Of a stretch of DNA of 64,000 nt, positions 8,404 to 16,001 are shown in pieces. The stretch is from positions 1 through 64,000 of the forward strand of contig JBOGHW010000091.1 of assembly GCA_050744865.1 (NCBI GenBank). The letters run 5' to 3'. Under the pieces are notes generated by a model, which had not been told where the DNA came from, did not search any database, and saw nothing but the letters and a program-made list of their open reading frames with translations. The position numbers were made by a program, and so were the translations under genes. The first letter of the stretch is position 1. Each line of letters opens with the position of its first letter. The stretch is from JAKACA01 sp050744865 (lineage in GTDB: Bacteria; Actinomycetota; Acidimicrobiia; Acidimicrobiales; Bog-793).

Positions 8404-8478
8404 CGGGCTGTGGCGCAGCTTGGTTAGCGCGCTTGACTGGGGGTCAAGAGGTCCCGGGTTCAAATCCCGGCAGCCCGA
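8404..8478 (+). tRNA. tRNA-Pro (anticodon GGG)
   Basis: A complete cloverleaf can be drawn. The acceptor stem CGGGCTG (8404-8410) pairs with CAGCCCG (8471-8477), with discriminator A at 8478. The D stem GCGC pairs with GCGC (8413-8416/8427-8430). The anticodon stem CTTGA pairs with TCAAG (8432-8436/8444-8448) around loop CTGGGGG, giving anticodon GGG. The T-arm reads CCGGGTTCAAATCCCGG. CCA is not encoded. This gene appears to be the anchor of the small fragment island that follows. Confidence 0.95.
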
Positions 8479-8487
8479 CTCGAAGTA

Positions 8488-8515
8488 ACACCAGCTAGAC
8501 ACCCAATTCTGGTGT
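8488..8515 (+). terminator. Weak hairpin after tRNA-Pro
   Basis: ACACCAG (8488-8494) and CTGGTGT (8509-8515) form a 7-bp stem with a 14-base loop 10 bases after the tRNA. There is no T-run, so this is only a possible 3' processing or termination signal. Confidence 0.3.
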
Positions 8516-8628
8516 CGGAGCGGGCGGCTCAGGTCAACCGCTGAGGCCGCCAAAGACTGACGTTAGGTCCTGGATGCATTCAGTTCCCCGAATACATCCG
8601 CGGTGCTCGCGCCGAGCTGGTACTGCGA

Positions 8629-8811
8629 TCACGCCGTCAGTTCTGCGAGTGCGCCGCTGAGGAGCCATCGACCGGCGTCGAGGAGCGAGTCCTTGGCTTC
8701 TGGCACTTCGAGCCCGACCGCGTCGATGAGCGCGATCATCGCTTCGGTGCCGGCTTCCTCCTCCTGTTGTCGCCACACCGCTTGTGTGAGCCACAGCGGA
8801 GGTCCGGCGGC
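8629..8811 (-). pseudogene. Unrecognised protein-coding fragment
   Basis: A stretch of about 60 codons on the minus strand reads like real protein (VWRQQEEEAGTEAMIALIDA, then LLDAGRWLLSGALAEL) and ends in TGA at 8629. It is bounded upstream by a TAG and has no ribosome-binding site. I cannot name the family. The helical, amphipathic sequence and its place inside the tRNA-bounded island make a decayed gene likely. A short intact gene starting at an internal GTG is the alternative. Confidence 0.3.
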
Positions 8812-8858
8812 CTAGAGGCTGTACTTGTCCAGCCCCCGTGCGAGCGGGACGAGGATGC

Positions 8859-9100
8859 TCATACAGGGGGGCTGGGGTCGTACTGGATACCCTTACGAAC
8901 CTGGCGTGCTCTCTCGATTCCGGCGAGCCGGTCCACTAGATGCAACGCCATGTCGATCCCGGCCGAGATGCCCGCCGACGTGATCACGTCGCCGTCGTCG
9001 ACGTAACGATCGGAGGCTCGGAGCTCCCCAGGTGAAGAGTTGGAGGCCGCCATAACGGTGGTAGGTGCAGCCCGCACCCCTAGCAGCGGCCACCTCACCT
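8859..9100 (-). pseudogene. DJ-1/PfpI (GATase1-like) C-terminal remnant
   Basis: The minus-strand translation contains RYVDDGDVITSAGISAGID, then ALHLVDRLAGIERARQV and IQYDPSPPV. This is the characteristic C-terminal part of DJ-1/PfpI-superfamily proteins annotated as glutamine-amidotransferase-like. The nucleophile-elbow Cys and the whole N-terminal Rossmann part are missing. Upstream of about 9060 the similarity seems to move to another frame, suggesting a frameshift before the gene was truncated. It is non-functional as it stands. Confidence 0.6.
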
Positions 9101-9190
9101 GTCGAGCGGCTCGAGGCCCCACCCGGCGATCGGGGACGGTCCGGTCGCGGAGTTCGGGGGCAGTGTTGGCGGCTACTGCAGACTGTTGGT

Positions 9191-9736
9191 ATGGCCAATG
9201 GCATCTGGCTCGTCACGGGCGCACAAGGGGCAGGAAAGTCGACGATCGCCGACTTGCTCGCCGGCAGCTTCGAGCGCGGTGTCCACGTCCGCGGTGGCCA
9301 GTTCTACCGCTGGGTGGTCAAGGGGTGGGTTCACTTCGACGGCTCGGATCAGCAGGAGGCTCGTCGACTCCTCGAGCTTCGCTACCGGTTGTCGGCACAC
9401 GTTGCCGAGGAGTACGCAGTCGCCGGTTTCGATTGCGTGGTACAGGACAACATCTGTGGGGAAGACGTCACGACCTGGCTCGCGTCGATTAGGCACCGCC
9501 CTCTACACCTGATCGTCCTCCGGCCGAGCGTTGACATCGTGGCAGCTCGGGACGAGGCCCGTCGTCGCGCGACCGGCAAGACGGCCTACAGGGGCTCCTT
9601 CACGCCCGCTCTCAACGACGCGGAGGTCGTCAAGACGCTAAGGCACGTAGGGCTCTGGCTCGACACGTCCGACCAGACGCCAGGCGAAACGATCGCCGAG
9701 GTTTTGGCGCGGGATGACGAATCCTTGATCCCCTGA
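9191..9736 (+). CDS. P-loop kinase/phosphotransferase-like protein
   Basis: This 181-residue protein starts MANGIWLVTGAQGAGKST, so the Walker A lies at residues 9-17. The middle has FDCVVQDNICGEDV. A C-terminal lid follows with Arg clusters (AARDEARRRATGKTAYRG) and a conserved-looking WLDTSDQTPGETI. It resembles AAA_33/zeta-like small kinases with unknown substrates. ATG at 9191 is the natural start. It is the only apparently intact gene in the fragment island between tRNA-Pro and the duplicated tRNA 3' end, so it may be cargo that still pays its way. It is not closely similar to the P-loop protein at 6.1 kb. Confidence 0.72.
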   Translation: MANGIWLVTGAQGAGKSTIADLLAGSFERGVHVRGGQFYRWVVKGWVHFDGSDQQEARRLLELRYRLSAHVAEEYAVAGFDCVVQDNICGEDVTTWLASIRHRPLHLIVLRPSVDIVAARDEARRRATGKTAYRGSFTPALNDAEVVKTLRHVGLWLDTSDQTPGETIAEVLARDDESLIP

Positions 9737-9797
9737 GCCCCGGCGATCGCGCGGCGCTTCCGGCGTTACGTCGCGGTCGCCATCGAGTAGCTGCTCG

Positions 9798-10112
9798 ATG
9801 ATTGGGGACAGCCGCCTGCCCCTTGCTGAACAGGTCGTGCCAGTCGTTCTTGCCGAGAGGTGGCGGGGTGGAGCGCGACAAGCCAGCCTGGCCCGCATGG
9901 TGGCGGGCTGCGACGTCGAGGAGATGAGCGCCGACCAAGCGCGACGAGTCGGACAGCTGGTGGGTCGATCAGGTCATGACGACGTCGCCGATGTCACGGT
10001 CGTAGAGGGCGCCGTCCGAACGGGCGGAGACGTGGTCGTGACGTCGAACGAGACCCACATTCGAGGCGTGGCAGAGGCGGCGGGGAAGCGACTTCGGGTC
10101 GAGGCCGTCTAG
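9798..10112 (+). pseudogene. PIN-domain (VapC-like) toxin, 5'-truncated
   Basis: The 104-codon frame matches the middle and end of a VapC/PIN protein. It reads VVPVVLAERWRGGARQ, then QARRVGQLVGRSGHDDVADV, then VVVTSNETHIRGVA. The C-terminal acidic residues of the PIN fold are kept (HDDVAD, SNET). The N-terminal strand with the first catalytic Asp is gone, replaced by an unrelated MIGDSRLPLA start. No VapB-like antitoxin precedes it. It is probably a dead toxin gene. Its last codons lie in a 21-bp tandem duplication. Confidence 0.6.
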
Positions 10113-10137
10113 CGGCGGGTCGAGGCCGTCTAGCGGC
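10096..10137 (+). repeat. 21-bp perfect tandem duplication
   Basis: Two identical 21-base units (10096-10116 and 10117-10137) begin GGGTCGAGGCCG and include the TAG of the PIN fragment, so the stop codon is duplicated. Confidence 0.9.
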
Positions 10138-10174
10138 GTAAAGCTGGCCGCACCGGGAGACGCCTCCGCCCGAT

Positions 10175-10217
10175 CTGGGCGTCAAGCGGTCTCGGGTTCA
10201 AATCCCGGGCAGCCCGA
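10175..10217 (+). mobile_element. Duplicated tRNA-Pro 3' end (att-like site)
   Basis: This stretch repeats the anticodon-loop-to-discriminator part of tRNA-Pro (8438-8478) with about four differences, one of them an inserted G in the T-stem. The block TCGGGTTCAAATCCCGG is easily seen. The 5' half of a tRNA is absent. A displaced 3' tRNA copy is the usual scar of integrase-mediated insertion at a tRNA gene, so this is read as the distal attachment site of a worn element spanning about 8.48-10.2 kb. No integrase remains. Confidence 0.6.
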
Positions 10218-10257
10218 CCACAAAGCAGTGAGCGAAACGGCGCTCGGGTACGCGAAG

Positions 10258-10289
10258 ACGCCTCCGGTGAAGGGGGGGACCGGAGGCGT
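10258..10289. terminator. Strong 11-bp inverted repeat
   Basis: ACGCCTCCGGT (10258-10268) and ACCGGAGGCGT (10279-10289) are perfect complements around a 10-base purine loop. It is not followed by a T-run. It could act as a terminator or an RNA hairpin next to the island boundary. Confidence 0.4.
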
Positions 10290-10363
10290 ATCGCTAGTGC
10301 TTGGACAGGCTGCAAATAGTCATCGGCCCCTTCTAGAAGAAGTTGAGCGGTAATTCAGAGAGT

Positions 10364-10382
10364 CGTGCCGGAGTCCGGCACG
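10364..10382. repeat. 19-bp palindrome
   Basis: CGTGCCGGA and TCCGGCACG flank a single central G. A tight hairpin or dimeric-regulator site is possible. It lies upstream of the convergent small gene's stop. Confidence 0.4.
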
Positions 10383-10456
10383 AACGGGTCGTTCCGCCTT
10401 GTCACGGGCGAGCCGAGGCGTGACGGCTGAGAGCTTGGATCGACAGTCGATGCCCT

Positions 10457-10618
10457 CTAGCCAGACGGCCGGCGCCCCGAGTGGGGCTGATCGGGGGCGA
10501 CGAGCCAGGCGTATGCCTCGGCCAGGGTGAGGAGCGACTCGGAGGTCATGTTCCTCGAGGTGATGGCTTCGAGAAGACGCTCTCTCAGCGCCTCGACGAC
10601 TTGGTCTTGTGTTGGCAT
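10457..10618 (-). CDS. Small helical hypothetical protein
   Basis: This 53-residue protein starts MPTQDQVVEALRERLLEAIT, is largely helical, and ends in a Ser/Arg-rich tail. ATG at 10618 is preceded by GGGAGG at a good distance, which decides the start over an upstream ATG at 10666. I do not recognise a family. It is divergent from the GAF-domain gene, and the roughly 100 bases between them probably hold both promoters. Confidence 0.5.
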   Translation of the reverse strand: MPTQDQVVEALRERLLEAITSRNMTSESLLTLAEAYAWLVAPDQPHSGRRPSG

Positions 10619-10720
10619 CGAACCTCCCGTTGACGACGTACCGCTCATGGTCGTCCTAGCATGCACGCCGGCGCCGGGCAGTCAGCGCCCCTGGGCCAGC
10701 AACTCCAAAGGGTCTAGGGT

Positions 10721-11701
10721 GTGCCGATGCAGGCAGCGCCGTTGGCCAAGGACGAGCCGGGTCGCCTGCTCGCCGTCCGCGAGCTGAGAATCGTGGACTC
10801 CGAGCCCGAGGATCGCTTCGACCGCATCGTGCAGCTCGCCGCCCGGCTCACCGAGATGCCGATCGCCATTATGAGCCTGGTCGACGAGCACCGAGTCTCC
10901 ATGAAGTCGGTCCACGGGGCTGCGAAGCTGGGGATCGAGATCGGCCGACCGTTACGGGACGATTGGTTCTGCGCCTACGTTGTGGCGCGGGGCGAGGTGG
11001 TCGTCGTGACCGATGCTCGGTCTGACGATCGTTTCTGCCCCATGCCTCTCGTGACGAGCAAGCCAGGTCTCATCTCCTACGCTGGCGTGCCGATCCGGGC
11101 GCCTGGCGGCGAAGTGGTCGGCGCCCTCGGCGTGTTCGACATCAGGCCGCGCTCGCTGAACCTGCCGGAGCTGAGGACCCTGAAGGACCTTGCGACGCTG
11201 CTGGAGGCCGAGCTGGCCTCCTTGCCGCACGCGATGAGCGACGCACTGACGGGCACTTTGAATCTCCGCACGTTCGAGAAGGTCGCCAACCGCCTGGTCG
11301 AGTTCGGTGATCGGGTTGGCAAAGCCAGCGTGATAGTCAGGGCTGACGTCGTCGGGATGGAGGCGATAAATGCCAAGGTGGGACTTGGCGCGGGCGACCA
11401 GGTTCTCGCGCAAGCGGCCACGCTGCTTGCCGAGGGCTTGCGCCGTTCGGACATCGTCGGCAGGCTCTCGTCCGACGAGTTCGTCGTCCTGTTGTTCGGC
11501 ACCGACAGCGAATCGGCAGGTCTTGTCGTCGAGCGGGTCATGACTCACGTCCGAGATTTCAACAAGAGCTCGCAGCCCGGTTACGAGATCGCCTTTCACA
11601 TTGGGATGGCCGTCCACCTGCCCGGAGACACTGGCGACGTCGCCACGCTCATCCTCACAGCCGAGCCCGAGCGCGAGGTCAAACAGCTAGATCCGAGATG
11701 A
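10721..11701 (+). CDS. GAF domain plus degenerate GGDEF domain protein
   Basis: This 326-residue cytosolic signalling protein has an N-terminal GAF sensor (about residues 20-170, with DWFCAYVVARGE and AGVPIRAPGGEVVGALGVFD). A diguanylate-cyclase-like domain follows (about 180-310), opening DALTGTLNLRTF. The catalytic loop reads RLSSDEF instead of GG(D/E)EF (about residues 250-254), so diguanylate cyclase activity is doubtful; binding of GTP or c-di-GMP, or a purely structural role, is possible. Its stop overlaps the ATG of the glutamine-synthetase-like gene (ATGA), placing it first in the amine-catabolism operon. It may therefore sense the substrate. The start is GTG 10721 or ATG 10727. Confidence 0.8.
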   Translation: MPMQAAPLAKDEPGRLLAVRELRIVDSEPEDRFDRIVQLAARLTEMPIAIMSLVDEHRVSMKSVHGAAKLGIEIGRPLRDDWFCAYVVARGEVVVVTDARSDDRFCPMPLVTSKPGLISYAGVPIRAPGGEVVGALGVFDIRPRSLNLPELRTLKDLATLLEAELASLPHAMSDALTGTLNLRTFEKVANRLVEFGDRVGKASVIVRADVVGMEAINAKVGLGAGDQVLAQAATLLAEGLRRSDIVGRLSSDEFVVLLFGTDSESAGLVVERVMTHVRDFNKSSQPGYEIAFHIGMAVHLPGDTGDVATLILTAEPEREVKQLDPR

Positions 11702-13062
11702 AACCTGGATTGACCAGGCTGAACCTTCGCAACCTTGCCGGCCTGGCGGCTGACGGCGAAATCGACACGGTCCTTGTCGTGGCCGCCGACCTACAAGGCC
11801 GATTGCAAGGCAAGCGTTTCGACGCCAACCACTTCCTGTCCGAGGTCGTGCATCACTCGACGGAAGCTTGTAGCTACGTGCTGGCCGTGGACGTGGACAT
11901 GAACACCGTGGGCGGCTACGCCATGTCCTCCTGGGAGACGGGCTATGGCGACTTCGTCATGCAGCCTGACCTGACCACGTTGCGAGTAATGGCCTGGCAT
12001 GAGCGGACTGCCATCTGCCATGCAGACTTGATCTGGCAAGACGGCGCCCCGGTGGCTGAGTCCCCCCGTCAGATCCTGCGCGGCCAGGTGGCTCGCCTGG
12101 CCGAGCACGGGTGGCACGGCCTGGTCGCGACCGAGCTCGAGTTCATCGTCTTCGACGACAGCTACGAGTCAGCTTGGGACAACGGTTACAGGGGTCTTAC
12201 TCCTGCCAGCCGGTACAACATCGACTACTCGATCCTCGGTACGTCCCGCCTCGAGCCGTTCCTTGGTCGTATCCGGCGCGAGATGACAGCCTGCGGCATG
12301 CGCGTGGAGTCCCTGAAGGGGGAGTGCAACCTCGGCCAGCAGGAGATTGCCTTCCGGTTCGACGAACTCGTTGCCAAAGCGGACGAGCACTCCCTGTTCA
12401 AGACCGGCGTCAAGGAGATCGCGGCCCAGGAGGGGCGGTCGGTCACTTTTATGGCGAAGTACGACGAGCGGGAGGGCAACAGCTGCCACATCCACATGTC
12501 GCTCCGCGACGACGGCGACGTGCCGGTGTTCGCCGGTCGGCGGGAGCACGGGATGTCCGAGGTCTTCCAGCACTTCCTGGCCGGGCTCCTGAACGCCACC
12601 GCCGACCTGACCCTTCTGTTCGCCCCGAACATCAACTCTTACAAGCGGTTTGCCGCCGGTTCGTTCGCGCCGACGGCCGTGGTCTGGGGTCTTGACAACA
12701 GGACGTGCTCCTACCGCGTGGTCGGCCACGGAGAGTCACTGCGGGTCGAGTGCCGTATCCCCGGAGGAGACGTGAACCCCTATATGGCCATTTCGGCCCT
12801 CGTGGCCGCCGGCCTGCACGGTGTCGAGCAGGACATGGCACTCGAGCCGGCGTTCTCCGGGAACGCATACGCCGCGGCGGCGCCCCGGCTGCCAAGGACG
12901 ATGAGAGAGGCCACCGATCGGTTCGCCGCTAGCGCGATAGCTCGCGACGCCTTCGGGGGCAGCGTGGTCGACCACTACGTCAACGCAGCCGAGGTAGAGA
13001 TGGCGAGCTTCGAGTCGAGCGTCACGGACTGGGAGCGTTATCGCTCCTTCGAACGCATGTAG
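11698..13062 (+). CDS. Glutamine-synthetase-like gamma-glutamyl-amine ligase
   Basis: This 454-residue member of the GS superfamily has the N-terminal beta-grasp (VAADLQGRLQGKRFD). Its catalytic core includes ATELEFIVF, GECNLGQQEI, NSCHIHMSL and VVGHGESLRVECRIPGGDVNP. It differs from housekeeping GlnA and resembles the GlnA3/GlnA4/PuuA group, which ligates glutamate to polyamines or ethanolamine. The following genes (aldehyde dehydrogenase, SDR, gamma-glutamyl hydrolase) strongly support a PuuA-like role. The exact amine cannot be told from sequence. It overlaps the GAF/GGDEF gene by 4 bases. Confidence 0.88.
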   Translation: MKPGLTRLNLRNLAGLAADGEIDTVLVVAADLQGRLQGKRFDANHFLSEVVHHSTEACSYVLAVDVDMNTVGGYAMSSWETGYGDFVMQPDLTTLRVMAWHERTAICHADLIWQDGAPVAESPRQILRGQVARLAEHGWHGLVATELEFIVFDDSYESAWDNGYRGLTPASRYNIDYSILGTSRLEPFLGRIRREMTACGMRVESLKGECNLGQQEIAFRFDELVAKADEHSLFKTGVKEIAAQEGRSVTFMAKYDEREGNSCHIHMSLRDDGDVPVFAGRREHGMSEVFQHFLAGLLNATADLTLLFAPNINSYKRFAAGSFAPTAVVWGLDNRTCSYRVVGHGESLRVECRIPGGDVNPYMAISALVAAGLHGVEQDMALEPAFSGNAYAAAAPRLPRTMREATDRFAASAIARDAFGGSVVDHYVNAAEVEMASFESSVTDWERYRSFERM

Positions 13063-13070
13063 GACACCAC

Positions 13071-14435
13071 GTGACGACCACACAAGTCCGCAACCCGGCG
13101 ACCGAACGCGTCTTAGCCGAGGTTGGCCAGCTCGAGCTCGAGCAAGTCGACGAGGCGATCGCCGCTGCCGCGGTGGCACAGCGGACCTGGGCCGCCGTCT
13201 CACCTGGAGACAGGGCACGCCTCTTGCGAAACGCTGCCGAAGCCGTCGACCGATCCATCGAGCAGCTAGCGCGCCTGGAGGTCGACAACTCCGGCCACAC
13301 GATCTCCAATGCTCGCTGGGAGGCAGGCAACGTCCGCGACGTCCTGGCGTACTACGCCGGTGCTCCGGAGCGGCTCTTCGGCCGCCAGATCCCTGTGCCA
13401 GGAGGCGTCGACATGACGTTCCGGGAACCGCTTGGCGTAGTCGGGGTCATCGTGCCGTGGAACTTCCCGATGCCTATCGCATCCTGGGGATTTGCCCCTG
13501 CCCTGGCAGCGGGCAACGCCGTCGTGTTGAAGCCGGCGGACCTGACGCCGCTGACCGCCATCCGCATCGCCGCATTGCTGCACGAAGCCGGTATCCCCGA
13601 AGACGTCTTCCAGGTGCTGCCCGGCCGAGGCGGCACCGTCGGCTGGAGGTTCGTCACCCATCCCCTCGTCAGGAAGGTCTGCTTCACAGGATCCACCGAA
13701 GTCGGCAAGAAGATCATGGCCGGATGCGCAGATCAGGTGAAGCGTGTCACTCTCGAGCTCGGCGGCAAGAGCGCCAACATCGTGTTCGCCGACGCGGATC
13801 TGGAGAGGGCAGCGGCTTCAGTGCCCTCGTCGGTGTTCGACAACGCCGGCCAGGACTGTTGCTCGCGCTCGCGGCTCCTCGTAGAGCACACCGTTTATGA
13901 GAAGTTCATGTCGCTGCTGGAGCCCGCCATTCGATCTTTCAACGTGACCGACCCCCACGACGACAAATCTGAGATGGGGCCGCTCATCAGTGCCTCCCAC
14001 AGAGACGCCGTGGCAGCTTTCGTTCCAGACGATGCCCCTGTTGCCTTCAGGGGATCGGCACCGCAGGGCGCGGGCTACTGGTACCCGCCCACCGTGCTGG
14101 CGCCCGTGGAGCGGTCTGCTCCGCAATTCACCGAAGAGATCTTCGGGCCTGTCCTAAGCGTGGTTCGGTTCGCCGACGAGTCGGACGCCATCGCCATTGC
14201 GAACGACACGCCCTACGGTCTGTCCGGCTCGATCTGGACGCGCGACATCGGGCGGGCGCTTCGCGTGGCACGGGCTGTCGAGACCGGGACGTTGTCGGTC
14301 AACTCTCACTCTTCGGTCCGGTACTGGACGCCGTTCGGAGGTTTCAAGCAGTCAGGGATCGGGCGCGAGCTCGGCCCTGACGCCCTAGAGAGCTTTACTG
14401 ATCTGAAGAACGTGTTCATCGCGACAGAAGGGTGA
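13071..14435 (+). CDS. NAD(P)-dependent aldehyde dehydrogenase
   Basis: This 454-residue ALDH-superfamily enzyme has cofactor-binding segment IVPWNFPMPI, FTGSTEVGK, general-base Glu229 in TLELGGKS and nucleophile Cys263 in GQDCCSRS. It is slightly shorter than typical ALDHs (about 480-500). In context it probably oxidises a gamma-glutamylated amino-aldehyde, as PuuC does. GTG at 13071 follows the ligase stop by 8 bases. Confidence 0.92.
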   Translation: MTTTQVRNPATERVLAEVGQLELEQVDEAIAAAAVAQRTWAAVSPGDRARLLRNAAEAVDRSIEQLARLEVDNSGHTISNARWEAGNVRDVLAYYAGAPERLFGRQIPVPGGVDMTFREPLGVVGVIVPWNFPMPIASWGFAPALAAGNAVVLKPADLTPLTAIRIAALLHEAGIPEDVFQVLPGRGGTVGWRFVTHPLVRKVCFTGSTEVGKKIMAGCADQVKRVTLELGGKSANIVFADADLERAAASVPSSVFDNAGQDCCSRSRLLVEHTVYEKFMSLLEPAIRSFNVTDPHDDKSEMGPLISASHRDAVAAFVPDDAPVAFRGSAPQGAGYWYPPTVLAPVERSAPQFTEEIFGPVLSVVRFADESDAIAIANDTPYGLSGSIWTRDIGRALRVARAVETGTLSVNSHSSVRYWTPFGGFKQSGIGRELGPDALESFTDLKNVFIATEG

Positions 14436-14444
14436 GGAGGACAA

Positions 14445-15209
14445 GTGGGACGTCTCGATGGAAAGGTCGCGGTCATCACGGGTGCAGCCAGCGGAATTGG
14501 CAGGGCGAGTGCCCGTAAGTTTGCCGCCGAGGGTGCCAAGGTCGTCGTGGCCGACCTCTCGGACGAGAACGGAGCCGAGCTGGCGACCGAGATCGGCGGT
14601 CTGTACGTTCACGCCGACGTTACTGACGCTTCGAGCGTAGAGGCGATGTACGACGCAGCAATCTCTCGCTTCGGTAGTCTCGACGTCTGCTTCAACAACG
14701 CCGGCATTTCGCCACCCGACGACGACTCGATACTGGACACAGATATCGACGTCTGGCTGAAGGTGCAGCAGGTGAACCTGACGAGCGTCTACCTGTGCTG
14801 CAAAGCCGGAATCGCCCGACTGTTGGAGCGCGGTGGCGGCAGTGTTGTCAACACGGCCTCGTTCGTAGCCGTGCTCGGCGCCGCGACCTCCCAGATCTCC
14901 TACACCGCCTCCAAGGGAGGCGTGCTTGCGATGTCCCGCGAGCTGGGCGTCCAGTTCGCACGGCAGGGCGTACGTGTCAACGCGCTCTGCCCCGGTCCTG
15001 TCAACACGCCATTGCTTGCCGAGCTGTTCGCCAAGGATCCCGAGCGTGCGGCTCGGCGCCTCGTGCACGTGCCAATGGGCCGCTTCGGAGAGCCCGAGGA
15101 GATTGCGGCGGCGGCCGCCTTCCTGGCCTCTGACGACGCCTCGTTCATCACCGCCTCGACGTTTCTCGTCGATGGGGGCATCTCCGGCGCATACGTCACG
15201 CCGCTGTGA
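14445..15209 (+). CDS. Short-chain dehydrogenase/reductase
   Basis: This 254-residue classical SDR has cofactor motif TGAASGIG (residues 12-19), NNAG near 86-89 and active-site Ser/Tyr/Lys in the order S(F)V...YTASKGG. The Asp after beta-2 (VVVADLSDENG) favours NAD(H). Its place between the aldehyde dehydrogenase and gamma-glutamyl hydrolase genes suggests it oxidises an alcohol or amine-derived intermediate of the same pathway. GTG at 14445 has AGGAGG just upstream. Confidence 0.9.
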   Translation: MGRLDGKVAVITGAASGIGRASARKFAAEGAKVVVADLSDENGAELATEIGGLYVHADVTDASSVEAMYDAAISRFGSLDVCFNNAGISPPDDDSILDTDIDVWLKVQQVNLTSVYLCCKAGIARLLERGGGSVVNTASFVAVLGAATSQISYTASKGGVLAMSRELGVQFARQGVRVNALCPGPVNTPLLAELFAKDPERAARRLVHVPMGRFGEPEEIAAAAAFLASDDASFITASTFLVDGGISGAYVTPL

Positions 15210-15937
15210 CGGAGGGCAGTGGCATCAAACCGCTGATCGGAATCTCGGCGTACGAGGAGGAGGCGTCCTGGAACCAGTGGAGCGACAGGGCTGCCTTGCT
15301 GCCGTCTCACTACGTCCGTGCTGTGGAGGCGGCGGGCGGCATCGCCCTGCTCGTTCCGATGCAGGCCCTTGGTCCTGAAGATGCCGTTCAAGTAGTCCAA
15401 CGTCTCGACGGCCTGGTCCTGACCGGCGGACCGGACGTGGACCCTGTGCTCTATGGGGCGGCGGCCCACGAGAAGACCAGTGCTCCGCGACCTGAGCGAG
15501 ACGCCGTCGAGACTGCTCTCTGCGATGCCGCCTCTGCAGGGGATCGTCCCCTGCTGGCGATCTGCCGAGGTCTGCAGGTGCTCAACGTCGCTCGAGGTGG
15601 CACCCTTTGCCAGCACTTGCCGGACATCCTGGGCAACGACAGCCACCTGCCCGCAGCCGATGGCTACGGTACCCACGTCGTGAGTCTGCGCTCCGGTTCG
15701 CTCCTGGGCGAAGTGCTCGCCACAGCGGCCTCGGCTGTCCCGACGCACCATCACCAGGCCATCCAAAATTTGGGCGTGGGCCTCAAGGTGGCGGCGAGCA
15801 CCGAGGACGGCACGATCGAAGCCGTCGAGGATCCGAGCCTCTCCTTCCTGTTGGGCGTGCAGTGGCATCCCGAGGTGGGTGACGACCCGCGACTGTTCGA
15901 GGCGCTCGTGGCGGCCGCACGCAGGCGCTGGACGTAG
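15206..15937 (+). CDS. Gamma-glutamyl-gamma-aminobutyrate hydrolase-type peptidase C26
   Basis: This 243-residue class-I glutamine-amidotransferase-like hydrolase of the PuuD family has nucleophile Cys in LLAICRGLQVLN, a His-rich HHHQAIQ segment and the final catalytic His/Glu in GVQWHPEV. In the gamma-glutamylation route it would release glutamate and the free acid, closing the cycle begun by the GS-like ligase. GTG at 15206 overlaps the SDR stop (GTGA). It is the last gene of the operon. Confidence 0.9.
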   Translation: MTEGSGIKPLIGISAYEEEASWNQWSDRAALLPSHYVRAVEAAGGIALLVPMQALGPEDAVQVVQRLDGLVLTGGPDVDPVLYGAAAHEKTSAPRPERDAVETALCDAASAGDRPLLAICRGLQVLNVARGGTLCQHLPDILGNDSHLPAADGYGTHVVSLRSGSLLGEVLATAASAVPTHHHQAIQNLGVGLKVAASTEDGTIEAVEDPSLSFLLGVQWHPEVGDDPRLFEALVAAARRRWT

Positions 15938-16001
15938 CGCTGGGCGCCTATTGCCGGCAACGGCACCGCCTGGCGCACGCTGTGCCCGTAGAATCCCCCG
16001 T

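Larger units (their letters stand above)
10113..10456. other. Intergenic region with tRNA remnant and hairpins
   Basis: This 344-base gap holds the second copy of a 21-bp duplication, the tRNA-Pro 3' remnant and two strong inverted repeats, each listed separately. I see no coding sequence. Confidence 0.5.

Noticed and set aside
8629..10112. Active toxin-antitoxin module in the tRNA-bounded island
   Set aside because: The PIN protein lacks its N-terminal catalytic strand and no antitoxin gene precedes it; the kinase has no antitoxin either.
10120..10217. A second functional tRNA gene
   Set aside because: Only the anticodon-loop-to-3' part matches tRNA-Pro. No acceptor 5' strand or D-arm can be formed, and the T-stem has an inserted base.
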